A DNA stretch of 64,000 bases from Bacillota bacterium (GTDB lineage Bacteria; Bacillota; Clostridia; Peptostreptococcales; Anaerovoracaceae): positions 1 through 64,000 of the forward strand of contig JAHZHA010000033.1 in NCBI GenBank assembly GCA_019420525.1, in the 5' to 3' direction. Shown in pieces: positions 7,902 through 15,807 of this stretch (the stretch's first letter is position 1; each line of letters opens with the position of its first letter). The notes beneath the pieces are model-generated. The model searched no databases. It was not told the origin of the DNA and saw only the letters and a program-made list of their open reading frames with translations. The position numbers were made by a program, and so were the translations under genes.

Positions 7902-9590
7902 ATGAAGAATGTAAATCGTATGAAAAAGAGACTGTATCTGACGATGGCGCTTTTTGCCGCAGCTCTGGCGCTTCTCGCGGTGAGGATCGGTTTTCTGCAG
8001 CTCTACGGAGACGAACCTCTGGCTGTTATGGCAGAGGGACAGTACCTGACGGAACTGACGGAAGCAGCGCAGCGGGCCGGGATTTTCGACCGGTACGGCA
8101 GAGAGATTACCGGGGGAACGACGTATGCCTATTACTGTATCCCGGAAGATATCAGTCAACAGGAAAGCGACGGGAGCGAAGAAGAAGACGGTGAGAGCGT
8201 CAGCGGTGCAGATCTGCTGGAAAGACTGGGCTGTCATCAGGTGCGCGGATATGAAAGCGGATTCTGCGTCTGGAAAGGAGAATACAGCGAGAGCGATCAG
8301 GCGCGGATCGAAAAAGAGTACGGAGCCCTGACTGTGCTGAAAAAAGAACGATACTCCGACAGTCAGCCGGCGGTGCACCTCATCGGGTACACGGCGGATA
8401 CCGGAGAGAACGGAGAAGAGGAAGGCCAGTGCGGACTGGAAAAAATGTACGACGAACGTCTCTCGGAAGGAACCGTGCGGAAGTATCTGACCAGAGATGC
8501 GACAGGCAGAATCCTCATGGGAAACGGCGCGGTTTCTGACAGCGAGATCAGCGAAATGTTTCAGACGACCATCGATCTCGATCTGCAGAAAAAAGCAGAA
8601 GAACTCCTGGAGGAGAGCGGCAGGCCGGGGGCTGTCGCGGTCAGCAGCGTGAAAACGGGAGAATTACTGGCCTGTGCCTCTTCTCCCTCATATAATCCCA
8701 ACGACCTCGGTGCCTATCTCGACAGCAGTGAGAGTGTGCTGACCGACCGAGTCTGTTCGGGCACCTATCCGCCGGGTTCTGTATTTAAACTGGTGGTGGC
8801 TGCTGCGGCGATAGAGGCGGGCATCGCCGACGAGGACAGCGTCTTTGAATGCACCGGGAGCATAGAGACAGGAGGCGTCACCGTGGGCTGCTCCACCGGA
8901 GGAGAAGAGGGACACGGAAAAATCACACTCCGGGAGGCGTTGGCTGATTCCTGCAACTGCGCTTTTATTCAGCTGGGAATGGAGACGGGCGGACAGCGCA
9001 TCATTGAGATGGCGGAAGCCATGGGACTGGGAGAAGACGTATGTCCTCAGCTCAGCGAAAATACCGGATATCTCCCGGAGAGTGCGGAAGAATGCGGTAT
9101 CGCCAATCTGTCCATCGGACAAGGGACGATTCTCGTCACGCCTCTGCAGATCACATCGCTGATGAACTGCATCGCCTCCGGCGGCATCCGCCAGCCTCTG
9201 AAAATTCTCATGCCGGAGACAGAACAGGATCTGACGAAATACGGAGTATGTCCCGATATCGTCAGGGAAAACGAGAAAAAAGCGGGCGGCAAAACGAGAG
9301 TCATATCGGAAGAGACCGCGGAATCTCTACTTTCCATGATGAATGACACCGTCCGGACGGGTACGGCAGAGTCCATCTCGGAATATACGGATGAGCTTCC
9401 GGGCGGAAAGACGGGTTCTGCCCAGAGTGTCATGTCGGGCAGCACGGTAGTTCACGGCTGGTTCAGCGGATTTTTCCCTCAGGACGATCCGGAATATGTC
9501 ATCACCGTATTTCTGGAAGACGGCGGAGGAGGGAGCGCCTGCCTTCCGACGGCAGGAGGAATCGTCAGATATCTCAGCGGAGAAGAATAG
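7902..9590 (+). CDS. Class B penicillin-binding protein (D,D-transpeptidase)
   Basis: Cross-links peptidoglycan on the outer face of the membrane. One N-terminal helix (about residues 9-28) anchors it; a short N-terminal domain is followed by the transpeptidase with all three motifs: S293-VF-K296 in PPGSVFK, S350-C-N352, and K503-T-G. At 562 residues it is shorter than PBP2 at 42.7-45.5 kb and has no PASTA domain. The ribosome site is weak, so the start (7902, or ATG 7920) is uncertain. A division or sporulation role is possible, but nothing nearby decides it. A perfect TATAAT at 7846-7851 may be its -10 element. Confidence 0.88.
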   Translation: MKNVNRMKKRLYLTMALFAAALALLAVRIGFLQLYGDEPLAVMAEGQYLTELTEAAQRAGIFDRYGREITGGTTYAYYCIPEDISQQESDGSEEEDGESVSGADLLERLGCHQVRGYESGFCVWKGEYSESDQARIEKEYGALTVLKKERYSDSQPAVHLIGYTADTGENGEEEGQCGLEKMYDERLSEGTVRKYLTRDATGRILMGNGAVSDSEISEMFQTTIDLDLQKKAEELLEESGRPGAVAVSSVKTGELLACASSPSYNPNDLGAYLDSSESVLTDRVCSGTYPPGSVFKLVVAAAAIEAGIADEDSVFECTGSIETGGVTVGCSTGGEEGHGKITLREALADSCNCAFIQLGMETGGQRIIEMAEAMGLGEDVCPQLSENTGYLPESAEECGIANLSIGQGTILVTPLQITSLMNCIASGGIRQPLKILMPETEQDLTKYGVCPDIVRENEKKAGGKTRVISEETAESLLSMMNDTVRTGTAESISEYTDELPGGKTGSAQSVMSGSTVVHGWFSGFFPQDDPEYVITVFLEDGGGGSACLPTAGGIVRYLSGEE

Positions 9591-9619
9591 AAGAAAAAAG
9601 CTGTGCGGCAGCAGATAAA

Positions 9620-9664
9620 AAGCGAAGAGGCGAAGTCCGGGAGACTTCGCCTCTTCGCTTTCAG
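9620..9664 (+). terminator. Strong intrinsic terminator after the PBP gene
   Basis: Perfect 18-bp stem (9620-9637 with 9643-9660), 5-base loop, ending in CTTTC. The stem is strong but the T-run is short. Confidence 0.85.
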
Positions 9665-9977
9665 ATTTAAATGCTGCAATAATAAATATTTAACTGAGAA
9701 GGAAAATAATCATGAAAGGCATCGATTATTTTTCGTTAGACATAGCCCGATTTGATTTTACTAGTTAAAATTAATCAAACTAAATCTAATTTAATTAAAT
9801 GATAATATAATACATAGTTCTTGTCAAGTGAAAACAAATAAAAAACACATAATTTCATAACAGAAAAACAGTATGCCTAAAAATATTTGTACTTTCGTTT
9901 TCCCGAAAAGAATGGTAATATATAATCTAAGTTTGTTCATGTAAAATTACGATTATACAGCAGGAAAAGGAAAAATT
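9665..9977. other. AT-rich intergenic region with a likely promoter for the downstream lipoprotein
   Basis: About 310 very AT-rich bases without a convincing gene. TATAAT at 9921-9926 lies about 50 bases before the next ATG, but I cannot pick a good -35. An inverted repeat CTTTCG..CGAAAAG lies just upstream (about 9892-9910). An 18-codon ORF at 9712-9768 has a weak ribosome site and is probably chance. Confidence 0.4.
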
Positions 9978-11060
9978 ATGAAAAAAAGAAAAATATTAAG
10001 ATTTGCATCGATTGTGCTTGCGGCAGCGATGCTGATGACTCTAGCCGGCTGCGGCGATCAGAAAACGTCATCGGGAACCGTCGATTACAGCGTGGGACTC
10101 AACGATGACGGCACGCTGAAAGATATCAATCCGGCGGATTACGTGACGATCGCCGAATACAAGACCATCGAGATTCCGCAGGATGAGATTGCGGTGAGCG
10201 ATGAGGATCTGCAGGAGGCCGTCGATAATCTTCTCAGTCAGTATCCTGAAACGGTTCAGGTGACTGACCGCGCGGTGGCAGACGGCGATTCCGTAAATAT
10301 CGATTATGTGGGAAGTGTTGACGGCGAAGAATTTGAAGGCGGCAGTACTAACGGCGCCGGCACGACGGTGACCATCGGCGAGACACAGTATATCGATGAC
10401 TTCCTTGAGCAGCTCATCGGCCACAAGCCGGGTGAGACGTTCGATATCAACGTCACATTCCCGGATGACTACGGTCAGGAAAACTTAAACGGAAAAGATG
10501 CTGTGTTCAAGACCACCATCAACTACATCGAAGAGAGCAATACGCCGGAGCTGACAGATGCTTTCGTTACGGAAAATCTCCAGGAAACCTACGGATATAC
10601 GTCTGCAGCGGATACGAAAGCAAAACTGACTGAAGAATTGAAATCGGTCAATACGGAAAACTATATTTACGACTATATGCTGGAGAAATCCGAATTCAAA
10701 GAACTTCCGAAAGATGTTGTGGAAGAGCAGATGGATCTCCGGGTTCAGGCCATCGAACAGCAGATGGAATATTCGGGAATCGCCATGGAGGATTATCTGA
10801 AAGAATACGACTTTGAAGATGAAGACGCTTTCCGCGAATCTTTCAGGGAAGACTGCGAAGAACTGGTAAAGATGTATATGATCTGCCAGATCGTCTATGA
10901 AAATGAAAATCTTGAAGTGACGGACGATGATCTTCAGGAGATTTTCGGCACAGAGGATATTTCCGAAATGGTCGAATATTACGGAGAAGGATATACCAAC
11001 CGGATCGGTATGAACAATGTCGCGCTGGATTATCTTCTCGAAAATGTAACCGTAAAATAA
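9978..11060 (+). CDS. Trigger-factor-like FKBP peptidyl-prolyl isomerase lipoprotein
   Basis: Predicted extracellular folding factor. The signal peptide ends in lipobox LAGC (C25), so it should be lipid-anchored outside. An FKBP-type isomerase domain lies at about residues 90-180 (GDSVNIDYVGSVDGEEFEGG, then YIDDFLEQLIGHKPGE), followed by a helical part like the trigger factor C-terminus (about 185-355). Cytoplasmic trigger factor has an N-terminal ribosome-binding domain that is absent here. The protein has 360 residues, starts after AGGAAAAGGAAAAATT, and stands alone with its own terminator. PrsA-type foldases are the functional alternative, but they use parvulin domains. Confidence 0.85.
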   Translation: MKKRKILRFASIVLAAAMLMTLAGCGDQKTSSGTVDYSVGLNDDGTLKDINPADYVTIAEYKTIEIPQDEIAVSDEDLQEAVDNLLSQYPETVQVTDRAVADGDSVNIDYVGSVDGEEFEGGSTNGAGTTVTIGETQYIDDFLEQLIGHKPGETFDINVTFPDDYGQENLNGKDAVFKTTINYIEESNTPELTDAFVTENLQETYGYTSAADTKAKLTEELKSVNTENYIYDYMLEKSEFKELPKDVVEEQMDLRVQAIEQQMEYSGIAMEDYLKEYDFEDEDAFRESFREDCEELVKMYMICQIVYENENLEVTDDDLQEIFGTEDISEMVEYYGEGYTNRIGMNNVALDYLLENVTVK

Positions 11061-11076
11061 AAAAGAATATGTATAG

Positions 11077-11126
11077 AAAACCCCCGGAGAAGCTGTCAGA
11101 CAGGACACTTCCTCCGGGGGGTTTTT
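11077..11126 (+). terminator. Bidirectional intrinsic terminator
   Basis: AAAACCCCCGGAG (11077-11089) pairs with CTCCGGGGGGTTTT (11112-11125), giving a T-run on one strand and, read in reverse, on the other. It can serve both the lipoprotein gene and the convergent regulator gene. Confidence 0.88.
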
Positions 11127-11165
11127 CGCGCTCCGCAGAAGAAATTTTCTTCCGGACGGACGGGA

Positions 11166-11696
11166 TTATACCACCATAACTGCCATGGACTTAAAGACGC
11201 AATAAACCGTATCGCCAAGTTTGAAATCGAGTTCCTGTACGGAACGTTTCGTGACGTTTACCGTAAGCGGGACACCGATATTCACGACGAGACGGTAATT
11301 ATTGTCCATCTCTTCCATGCCTGTGATAATGCCTTCGATATTGTTTCTCGCACTGCACACCAGCAGCTCTCTGCTGAGGATGATGTCTTCCGCCTTGATG
11401 GCAACTTTTGCAGAACCTTCCATGTCGGTAGTGACGGAGATATACACGTCGCCGGTGGAACCGATAATCTTCGCAAACTTTTCTCCGTCGATGGTCACGA
11501 TCTCGGCTTCGTAAGAATTGTCGGACTGCTTCGACTGCATGAGATACGTCCGCAGCTGTGACTCTGTGATGCGCAGGCTGCGCCCGATTCTGTGGGCGGA
11601 AATTTCACCGCGCTTGATCATCTCATAGATCGTGTATTTTGACAGTTTAAGCTTCTGAGCGATTTCCTCAGGCGTATATAATATTTCGTCTCGCAT
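11166..11696 (-). CDS. HTH (excisionase-type) and TOBE-domain regulator, molybdate/tungstate-related
   Basis: A 176-residue DNA-binding protein. Residues 6-55 form a MerR/excisionase-like helix-turn-helix (YTPEEIAQKLKLSKYTIYEMIKRG, then HRIGRSLRIT); residues about 115-176 look like a TOBE/Mop domain that in relatives binds molybdate or tungstate. It faces a ModA-like gene across 370 bases, so it likely senses oxyanion and controls uptake. The ATG has AAGAGGTGAAAT before it. A perfect inverted repeat at 11751-11790, between the two genes, is a good operator candidate. No modB or modC is present in the window. Confidence 0.8.
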   Translation of the reverse strand: MRDEILYTPEEIAQKLKLSKYTIYEMIKRGEISAHRIGRSLRITESQLRTYLMQSKQSDNSYEAEIVTIDGEKFAKIIGSTGDVYISVTTDMEGSAKVAIKAEDIILSRELLVCSARNNIEGIITGMEEMDNNYRLVVNIGVPLTVNVTKRSVQELDFKLGDTVYCVFKSMAVMVV

Positions 11697-11750
11697 ATTT
11701 CACCTCTTGAAAAACAAGCATTCCGAAACAGGAATACTTTTCACAGATAA

Positions 11751-11790
11751 ATGTAACAAAGAATATATGTTAATATGCATTTTGTTACAT
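11751..11790. promoter_or_regulatory. Inverted repeat, candidate operator of the TOBE regulator
   Basis: ATGTAACAAA (11751-11760) and its exact complement TTTGTTACAT (11781-11790) flank 20 AT-rich bases. The repeat lies 55 bases upstream of the regulator's start and about 165 bases before the divergent promoter at 11954. The geometry suits a dimeric regulator. Confidence 0.55.
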
Positions 11791-11953
11791 ATAATGAATT
11801 TTGATTTAATCTGTAGAATATTATAACAATAAAATCAAATTATTACAAGCAAAAGGGCGCGAAACAAATTGAATTTCGTTAGCTTTAACAGGACAGATTG
11901 CGTTTTTTTTCGACATTTCGCCTGTACAAGAGGCATTATAGTGCAAAAAAAAG

Positions 11954-11983
11954 TTGACATACCAAAAGAATTTAACATATAAT
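11954..11983 (+). promoter_or_regulatory. Sigma-A promoter of the ModA-like gene
   Basis: Perfect TTGACA (11954-11959), an 18-bp spacer and perfect TATAAT (11978-11983), about 83 bases before the ATG. Confidence 0.8.
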
Positions 11984-12065
11984 CGTAAAGAATATAGGGG
12001 AATTGGAAAAGATTTACTGTTTCTGCCGAGAAATGAACACAGATTGTACAGTAAGGAGAAAGAAA

Positions 12066-12635
12066 ATGAAGAAAACCTATATACTCACCGTCCTGCTTTT
12101 GATGCTGATGCTTTTTCTCGCCGGCTGCGGCAGTACGGATTCCGGTCAGGCCTCATCCGGTTCGTCGGAGCCTTCTGCTGAGATGACAGAGATGCAGTCA
12201 TCCTCTTCTGAAGAGCAGCTGCCGGAATCGATGGAGCAGACCGTGGAAGTCTTTGTCCCTTCTTCGATGACGCTGGCTATGAACGATCTGATCGAAGCGT
12301 ATAAGGCACAGTCCGGCATCGGAAAAATCGTGGCAAACTACTCGGATTCGTCGTCCCTCAGCGATCAGATCCGCAACAATGCGGATTGTGATATTTTCAT
12401 CTGCGAAGATCCGGCAATTCTCGATCAGCTGGCATCGGAAAATCTTCTGGAGCCTGACAGCAGAGCGGCCTTTTCCGACCGTGAGATAGTGCTCATTGTA
12501 CCGCAGAAAGAAGACAGCATAACAAAAGAAGCGAAAGCATTCTACGACTTCTTGATATCGGAGGAAGCTGTTGAGATCATGAGCACGTCTTACGATACGG
12601 AGACGTCAGCAGGACAGACACAGACGGCAAATTAA
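12066..12635 (+). CDS. Shortened ModA-like substrate-binding lipoprotein
   Basis: Resembles the molybdate/tungstate-binding protein ModA. The signal ends in lipobox LAGC (C21); VEVFVPSSMTLAMNDLIEAY and CDIFICEDPAILDQLASENLL are ModA-like, and the end ITKEAKAFYDFLISEEAVEIM matches the family's last helices. The region normally between REIVLIVP and the C-terminal helix, roughly 90-100 residues of the second lobe, is missing: 189 residues instead of about 260. The frame is intact, so it is either a neat internal deletion or a specialised short form. Whether it can still bind an anion is doubtful. The start at 12066 follows AAGGAGAAAGAAA; an in-frame start at 12003 is less likely. Confidence 0.72.
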   Translation: MKKTYILTVLLLMLMLFLAGCGSTDSGQASSGSSEPSAEMTEMQSSSSEEQLPESMEQTVEVFVPSSMTLAMNDLIEAYKAQSGIGKIVANYSDSSSLSDQIRNNADCDIFICEDPAILDQLASENLLEPDSRAAFSDREIVLIVPQKEDSITKEAKAFYDFLISEEAVEIMSTSYDTETSAGQTQTAN

Positions 12636-12651
12636 AAAGAATACCTTATTT

Positions 12652-12681
12652 TTCCCGGTTCGCAGGAACCGGGAATTTTTT
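12652..12681 (+). terminator. Intrinsic terminator after the ModA-like gene
   Basis: TTCCCGGTTC (12652-12661) and GAACCGGGAA (12666-12675) form a perfect 10-bp stem with a 4-base loop and six T. Confidence 0.92.
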
Positions 12682-12737
12682 ATCATTAAATATACGATGC
12701 ATACAGAATATGAGATTTCTTGAGTTGAAAAAGGAAA

Positions 12738-12947
12738 ATGTATGATAAAATAAAACAAAAAGATGGAACCGGATCTGCAGTCTTAAAAGTGCCGGCGGCA
12801 GATATGGATTTCAGTGCAGGTTGCGGACGTGAAAAGGTTCGAGACATATTTTGCCCATACTTCGCGTTCCGTGGGAGATGGAATAATATACAGCGCAGAG
12901 ATTGTGTTATTATTGTACATGCAATTGAACATGCAAAGGAATTTTGA
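12738..12947 (+). CDS. Possible small protein before the sigma factor gene
   Basis: A 69-codon ORF begins at an ATG 3-4 bases after AAAAAGGA and ends 5 bases before the sigma gene's ATG. It resembles nothing I know and has no signal or membrane segment. Close spacing hints at coupling, but it may be chance; otherwise 12682-12952 would be a 270-base leader. Confidence 0.22.
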   Translation: MYDKIKQKDGTGSAVLKVPAADMDFSAGCGREKVRDIFCPYFAFRGRWNNIQRRDCVIIVHAIEHAKEF

Positions 12948-12952
12948 TAAAA

Positions 12953-13564
12953 ATGCGCAAGAAATGTGGAAGAGAAGCAGTGATTGGCTACAGCAGCCTG
13001 ATGGACCGTCCGGATGTGAGAAAAGAGAGCGACGAAGAATTCTACAGGGAGCAGGTGATTCCGCTTTACAAGGACCTGTACCTGTTTCTGCGCGCTTATG
13101 TGGACGATGCGGAAGCGGCAAAAGATATCGCTCAGATCACGATGGAACGCGCGTGGAAGAAAATCCATCAGCTGAAGAAGAGAGAACGTGTCAAATCATG
13201 GCTCTTTCAGATCGCCAGAAATGTATCCTCGACGTATTATACTTCAAAACAGACCATGGTCATCTGCAATGATTATGATCCGGAATCGGATATGAGAAGA
13301 ATAACCGATACGGAGACCGATGTGCTTCAGATGATCCTGGATAAAGAGCGCATGTATCTGATTCTGAAAGCTCTGGACCGTATCGATCCGAAATACAAGA
13401 CGGTGCTTCAGCTCTGGGCGCTGGGCGATCTGACACAGAAAGAGATAGCGGAAGTTCTGAATATCAATTATAATACTGCAAGGATCTACGTTGTAAGGGG
13501 GCTCAAAGCGCTGAAGAAAGAATATTTTAAACTGGAGAGGGGGATATGGTCCGATGAACGATGA
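12953..13564 (+). CDS. ECF-type RNA polymerase sigma factor
   Basis: Directs RNA polymerase to a small stress or envelope regulon. Sigma region 2 is seen as YLFLRAYVDDAEAAKDIAQ and ITMERAWKKI (about residues 45-75), with KSWLFQIARN just after; region 4 is DLTQKEIAEVLNINYNTARI (about 160-180). The protein has 203 residues. I chose the ATG at 12953, with AAAGGA about 11 bases upstream. It overlaps the next gene by 11 bases, and that gene encodes a membrane protein with the layout of an anti-sigma factor, so the pair should work together. It is clearly related to the second sigma factor at 15075. Confidence 0.85.
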   Translation: MRKKCGREAVIGYSSLMDRPDVRKESDEEFYREQVIPLYKDLYLFLRAYVDDAEAAKDIAQITMERAWKKIHQLKKRERVKSWLFQIARNVSSTYYTSKQTMVICNDYDPESDMRRITDTETDVLQMILDKERMYLILKALDRIDPKYKTVLQLWALGDLTQKEIAEVLNINYNTARIYVVRGLKALKKEYFKLERGIWSDER

Positions 13565-14297
13565 CAAAAAGCTGTCCGAAATAGAAGAACAGCTGAAAGA
13601 GGGATTCAGAGATGCATTTGACGAATATCTGAAAAAAAAGGGCGAAACGATTCCGGAACCGGATTTTTCCTTTCTGAACGAGCCAAAAGAAAAAAAGGAT
13701 CACCGTTTTCTTTATCGTTTCGGAACGGTGGCGGTATGCGTCATCCTGATCTTCGTCACATCCAGTGGAATGGCCGTCTGGATGAACTCCGAGGCGGCGC
13801 ACGCCATGAAATTCAACCTCGAAAAGACGTTTCACAGGATTACCGACGGATTTTTCTCCACCGATGAAAACGAGAGCGGGAATATTTCAGAAAATGAAAT
13901 ATCTATCACCATCGACAGCATGGACGACATCGACGACGCCATCGCTTTTATGCCTGACCTGCCTGTGCCGGAATATATACCCGAGGGATTTGAGCTGGAG
14001 GAGCTGAAAGTTTCGAAGTTTGTGAACGGGAGTAATGTATCGCAGTATAATTTTGTTAAGGATAAAAATAAAATTATAATCAGTATAAATAATGTTGAAT
14101 CAGATAGTATGGATGCTGGTATAATGATGAAAGCAGAGGAAATAGTGTTGCCTGATCGTACAATATACTGTTATAAAGATGGATTATATAATTCGTATGG
14201 AGCAAGTTTTATAGAAAAGTCACAGTTGATAGATGTAAAGGGAAATATCGATAAAGATATGATAATTAAGATTGTTTCCAATATAGATATAAAATAA
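13554..14297 (+). CDS. Probable membrane anti-sigma factor with DUF4367 domain
   Basis: 247 residues: a cytoplasmic N-terminus (1-58), one membrane helix (about 60-79, TVAVCVILIFVTSSGMAVW) and an outer part with the DUF4367 signature (PDLPVPEYIPEGFELEEL, about 138-155). DUF4367 proteins are often co-encoded with ECF sigma factors and likely hold them at the membrane. Start overlaps the sigma gene. From about 14030 to the end the DNA turns strongly AT-rich (AAA, ATA, GAT, AAT codons), unlike the GC-balanced first part, although the frame is unbroken. This suggests that the C-terminal third was replaced by recombination. Confidence 0.75.
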   Translation: MNDDKKLSEIEEQLKEGFRDAFDEYLKKKGETIPEPDFSFLNEPKEKKDHRFLYRFGTVAVCVILIFVTSSGMAVWMNSEAAHAMKFNLEKTFHRITDGFFSTDENESGNISENEISITIDSMDDIDDAIAFMPDLPVPEYIPEGFELEELKVSKFVNGSNVSQYNFVKDKNKIIISINNVESDSMDAGIMMKAEEIVLPDRTIYCYKDGLYNSYGASFIEKSQLIDVKGNIDKDMIIKIVSNIDIK

Positions 14298-14310
14298 TAA
14301 ATATTAATAT

Positions 14311-14347
14311 AATGTGCTCCACTTAAATATACAAATGGAGCACATTT
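14311..14347. terminator. Bidirectional terminator between convergent genes
   Basis: AATGTGCTCCA (14311-14321) and TGGAGCACATT (14336-14346) form a perfect 11-bp stem bordered by A/T-rich runs. Confidence 0.75.
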
Positions 14348-14376
14348 AATATAAGAGTGAAATTAAAGTTTTTATA

Positions 14377-14817
14377 TTAACGTGTTAAGGTTTTATATAT
14401 TGTCGCTGTTGTTTCTTTTCCATTATATTTTTCGGTGAGTTCAATTTTAATACGGTAGTTTTTACTTGAACTTATAGGAAAACTACACAGATGTTTGATA
14501 TATGATTGGTTATAGACAGTAAGTGTAGATGGAAGAACACCCGAAACATTTGAATAAGATATTGAACCGAGTGGTGCAGACTGAAGAGTGATTTTTGATG
14601 TGATGGAAGACGCCATTACTGTACTGCTGACATAAGCATCGACATTTCCTTTTATACTGCTGACAGCATCAAAAGAAACAGCATAAGTTGCTAACGTCAT
14701 CGGCTGCGCAGTCATCTCTCCCTCCGCATAAGCTGCGCTGCCCAGAGCAGGGATCATCAGCAAAACGATCATTAAAACGACGAGTATTCTAGAGAATTTG
14801 CTGTTTTTGGTTTTCAT
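14377..14817 (-). CDS. Small secreted protein of unknown function
   Basis: 146 residues with a typical signal peptide: positive start, hydrophobic stretch 11-23, cleavage likely after AYA (residue 31). The mature part is Ser/Thr-rich and probably beta-stranded, with no motif I recognise. I chose the ATG at 14815-14817 because AAAGGAAC lies about 5-10 bases upstream; an in-frame start at 14868 would add an untypical extension. The coding DNA is AT-rich, like the end of the neighbouring anti-sigma gene. Convergent with that gene; divergent from the next sigma gene. Confidence 0.65.
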   Translation of the reverse strand: MKTKNSKFSRILVVLMIVLLMIPALGSAAYAEGEMTAQPMTLATYAVSFDAVSSIKGNVDAYVSSTVMASSITSKITLQSAPLGSISYSNVSGVLPSTLTVYNQSYIKHLCSFPISSSKNYRIKIELTEKYNGKETTATIYKTLTR

Positions 14818-15074
14818 TTTGTGTTCCTTTCTTTTTGTAAAAATATAACTTACTTGATATATAGACAACCCTTTTATCCGTTTTGTTTCAAAAAAGTGAA
14901 AAAAACATTGTTTTTTTATTTCATATGCAAAATATTTGCGTATGCTGTTTTCACAGTGTTAAAATTGTATTGGAAAATATGGAAATTTTGTGAAAACATC
15001 TGAGAAAATGCCGGCATGAGCGGAAAGAGCCGGAGAGACCGGAAAAACGATGCGAAAATGGATCGAGGTAACGT

Positions 15075-15617
15075 ATGGGCAGACTGGACGACGAAGAAAT
15101 CTTCAAAAAGAATATTGCCGTTTTCTACAGGGATATCTACCGGTTTGTAAGGTCTCTTACTGGGGACGGACCGGCGGCCGAGGATATCACGCAGAACATC
15201 ATGGAGCGTGCGTGGCGGAATATACACAGATTGAAGAACAGGAAGCGCGCCAGATCGTGGCTCTTCCATGCGGCAAAAATAGAAGCGGACGACTATCTGC
15301 GGGCAAAGCGCATGGAGTTTTCCTTCGAGGAGATGGAATCCGATCTTTCAACGGAACTGCTGGCAGAGGAAACGAAAGATCTTCTCGAGATTCTTCTCAA
15401 CAAAGAGCAGTCGGATCAGGTCGTCGCCGCTCTCGGTCTCCTTTCTCCCAGGTATCAGCAGGTGGTGAAGCTGTGGGCGATGGGGAATCTGAGTCAGCGG
15501 GACATCGCGAAAGTCATGGGAATGAACCGCAATACCGTGCGGATCTGCCTGAGGAGGGGCCTCAAAGCGTTCCGCAAGGCATATGCTTCTCTGAACGATG
15601 AGGAGGAAAAACGGTAA
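15075..15617 (+). CDS. ECF-type RNA polymerase sigma factor, second copy
   Basis: 180 residues with region 2 (YRFVRSLTGDGPAAEDITQN, IMERAWRNIHRLKNRKRARS) and region 4 (MGNLSQRDIAKVMGMNRNTV). It is a paralogue of the sigma factor at 12953: both carry (T/I)MERAWxxIHxLKxR, RSWLF or KSWLF, and a similar tail RGLKAxxKxY. No anti-sigma gene follows; a terminator comes 11 bases after the stop. It may share the partner of the first copy or be controlled otherwise. Ribosome site GAGGTAAC before the ATG. Confidence 0.82.
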   Translation: MGRLDDEEIFKKNIAVFYRDIYRFVRSLTGDGPAAEDITQNIMERAWRNIHRLKNRKRARSWLFHAAKIEADDYLRAKRMEFSFEEMESDLSTELLAEETKDLLEILLNKEQSDQVVAALGLLSPRYQQVVKLWAMGNLSQRDIAKVMGMNRNTVRICLRRGLKAFRKAYASLNDEEEKR

Positions 15618-15627
15618 CTATGCACAG

Positions 15628-15656
15628 GATGCTGCCGGAGGGCGGCATCTTTTTTA
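15628..15656 (+). terminator. Intrinsic terminator after the second sigma gene
   Basis: GATGCTGCC (15628-15636) pairs with GGCGGCATC (15641-15649), with one G-U pair, 4-base loop, then TTTTTTA. Confidence 0.9.
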
Positions 15657-15744
15657 TTCGAATTTCAGTTTGCCTGTCAATTTTCACATCATTTTCACAT
15701 TTCCCTCTGAAAATCATATCTTTTCATCACATGAGAGGAGTAAA

Positions 15745-15807
15745 ATGTTGAACCGTAGTACGAATTTATACATTTTTATATTTAGATCGAAGGGAAGGTG
15801 TACTTGA
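15745..15807 (+). CDS. Possible 20-residue leader peptide of the exporter operon
   Basis: An ATG behind GAGAGGAG (5-base spacing) opens a 20-codon ORF whose TGA directly abuts the ATG of the ABC ATPase. The strong ribosome site and exact abutment suggest translational coupling. The peptide (MLNRSTNLYIFIFRSKGRCT) resembles nothing known to me. Two copies of ATTTTCACAT, about 11 bases apart, lie some 50-65 bases upstream. Confidence 0.3.
   Translation: MLNRSTNLYIFIFRSKGRCT

Noticed and set aside
9712..9768. An 18-codon ORF in the AT-rich spacer
   Set aside because: Only a weak ribosome site, no coupling and no conserved feature; short frames are expected by chance here.
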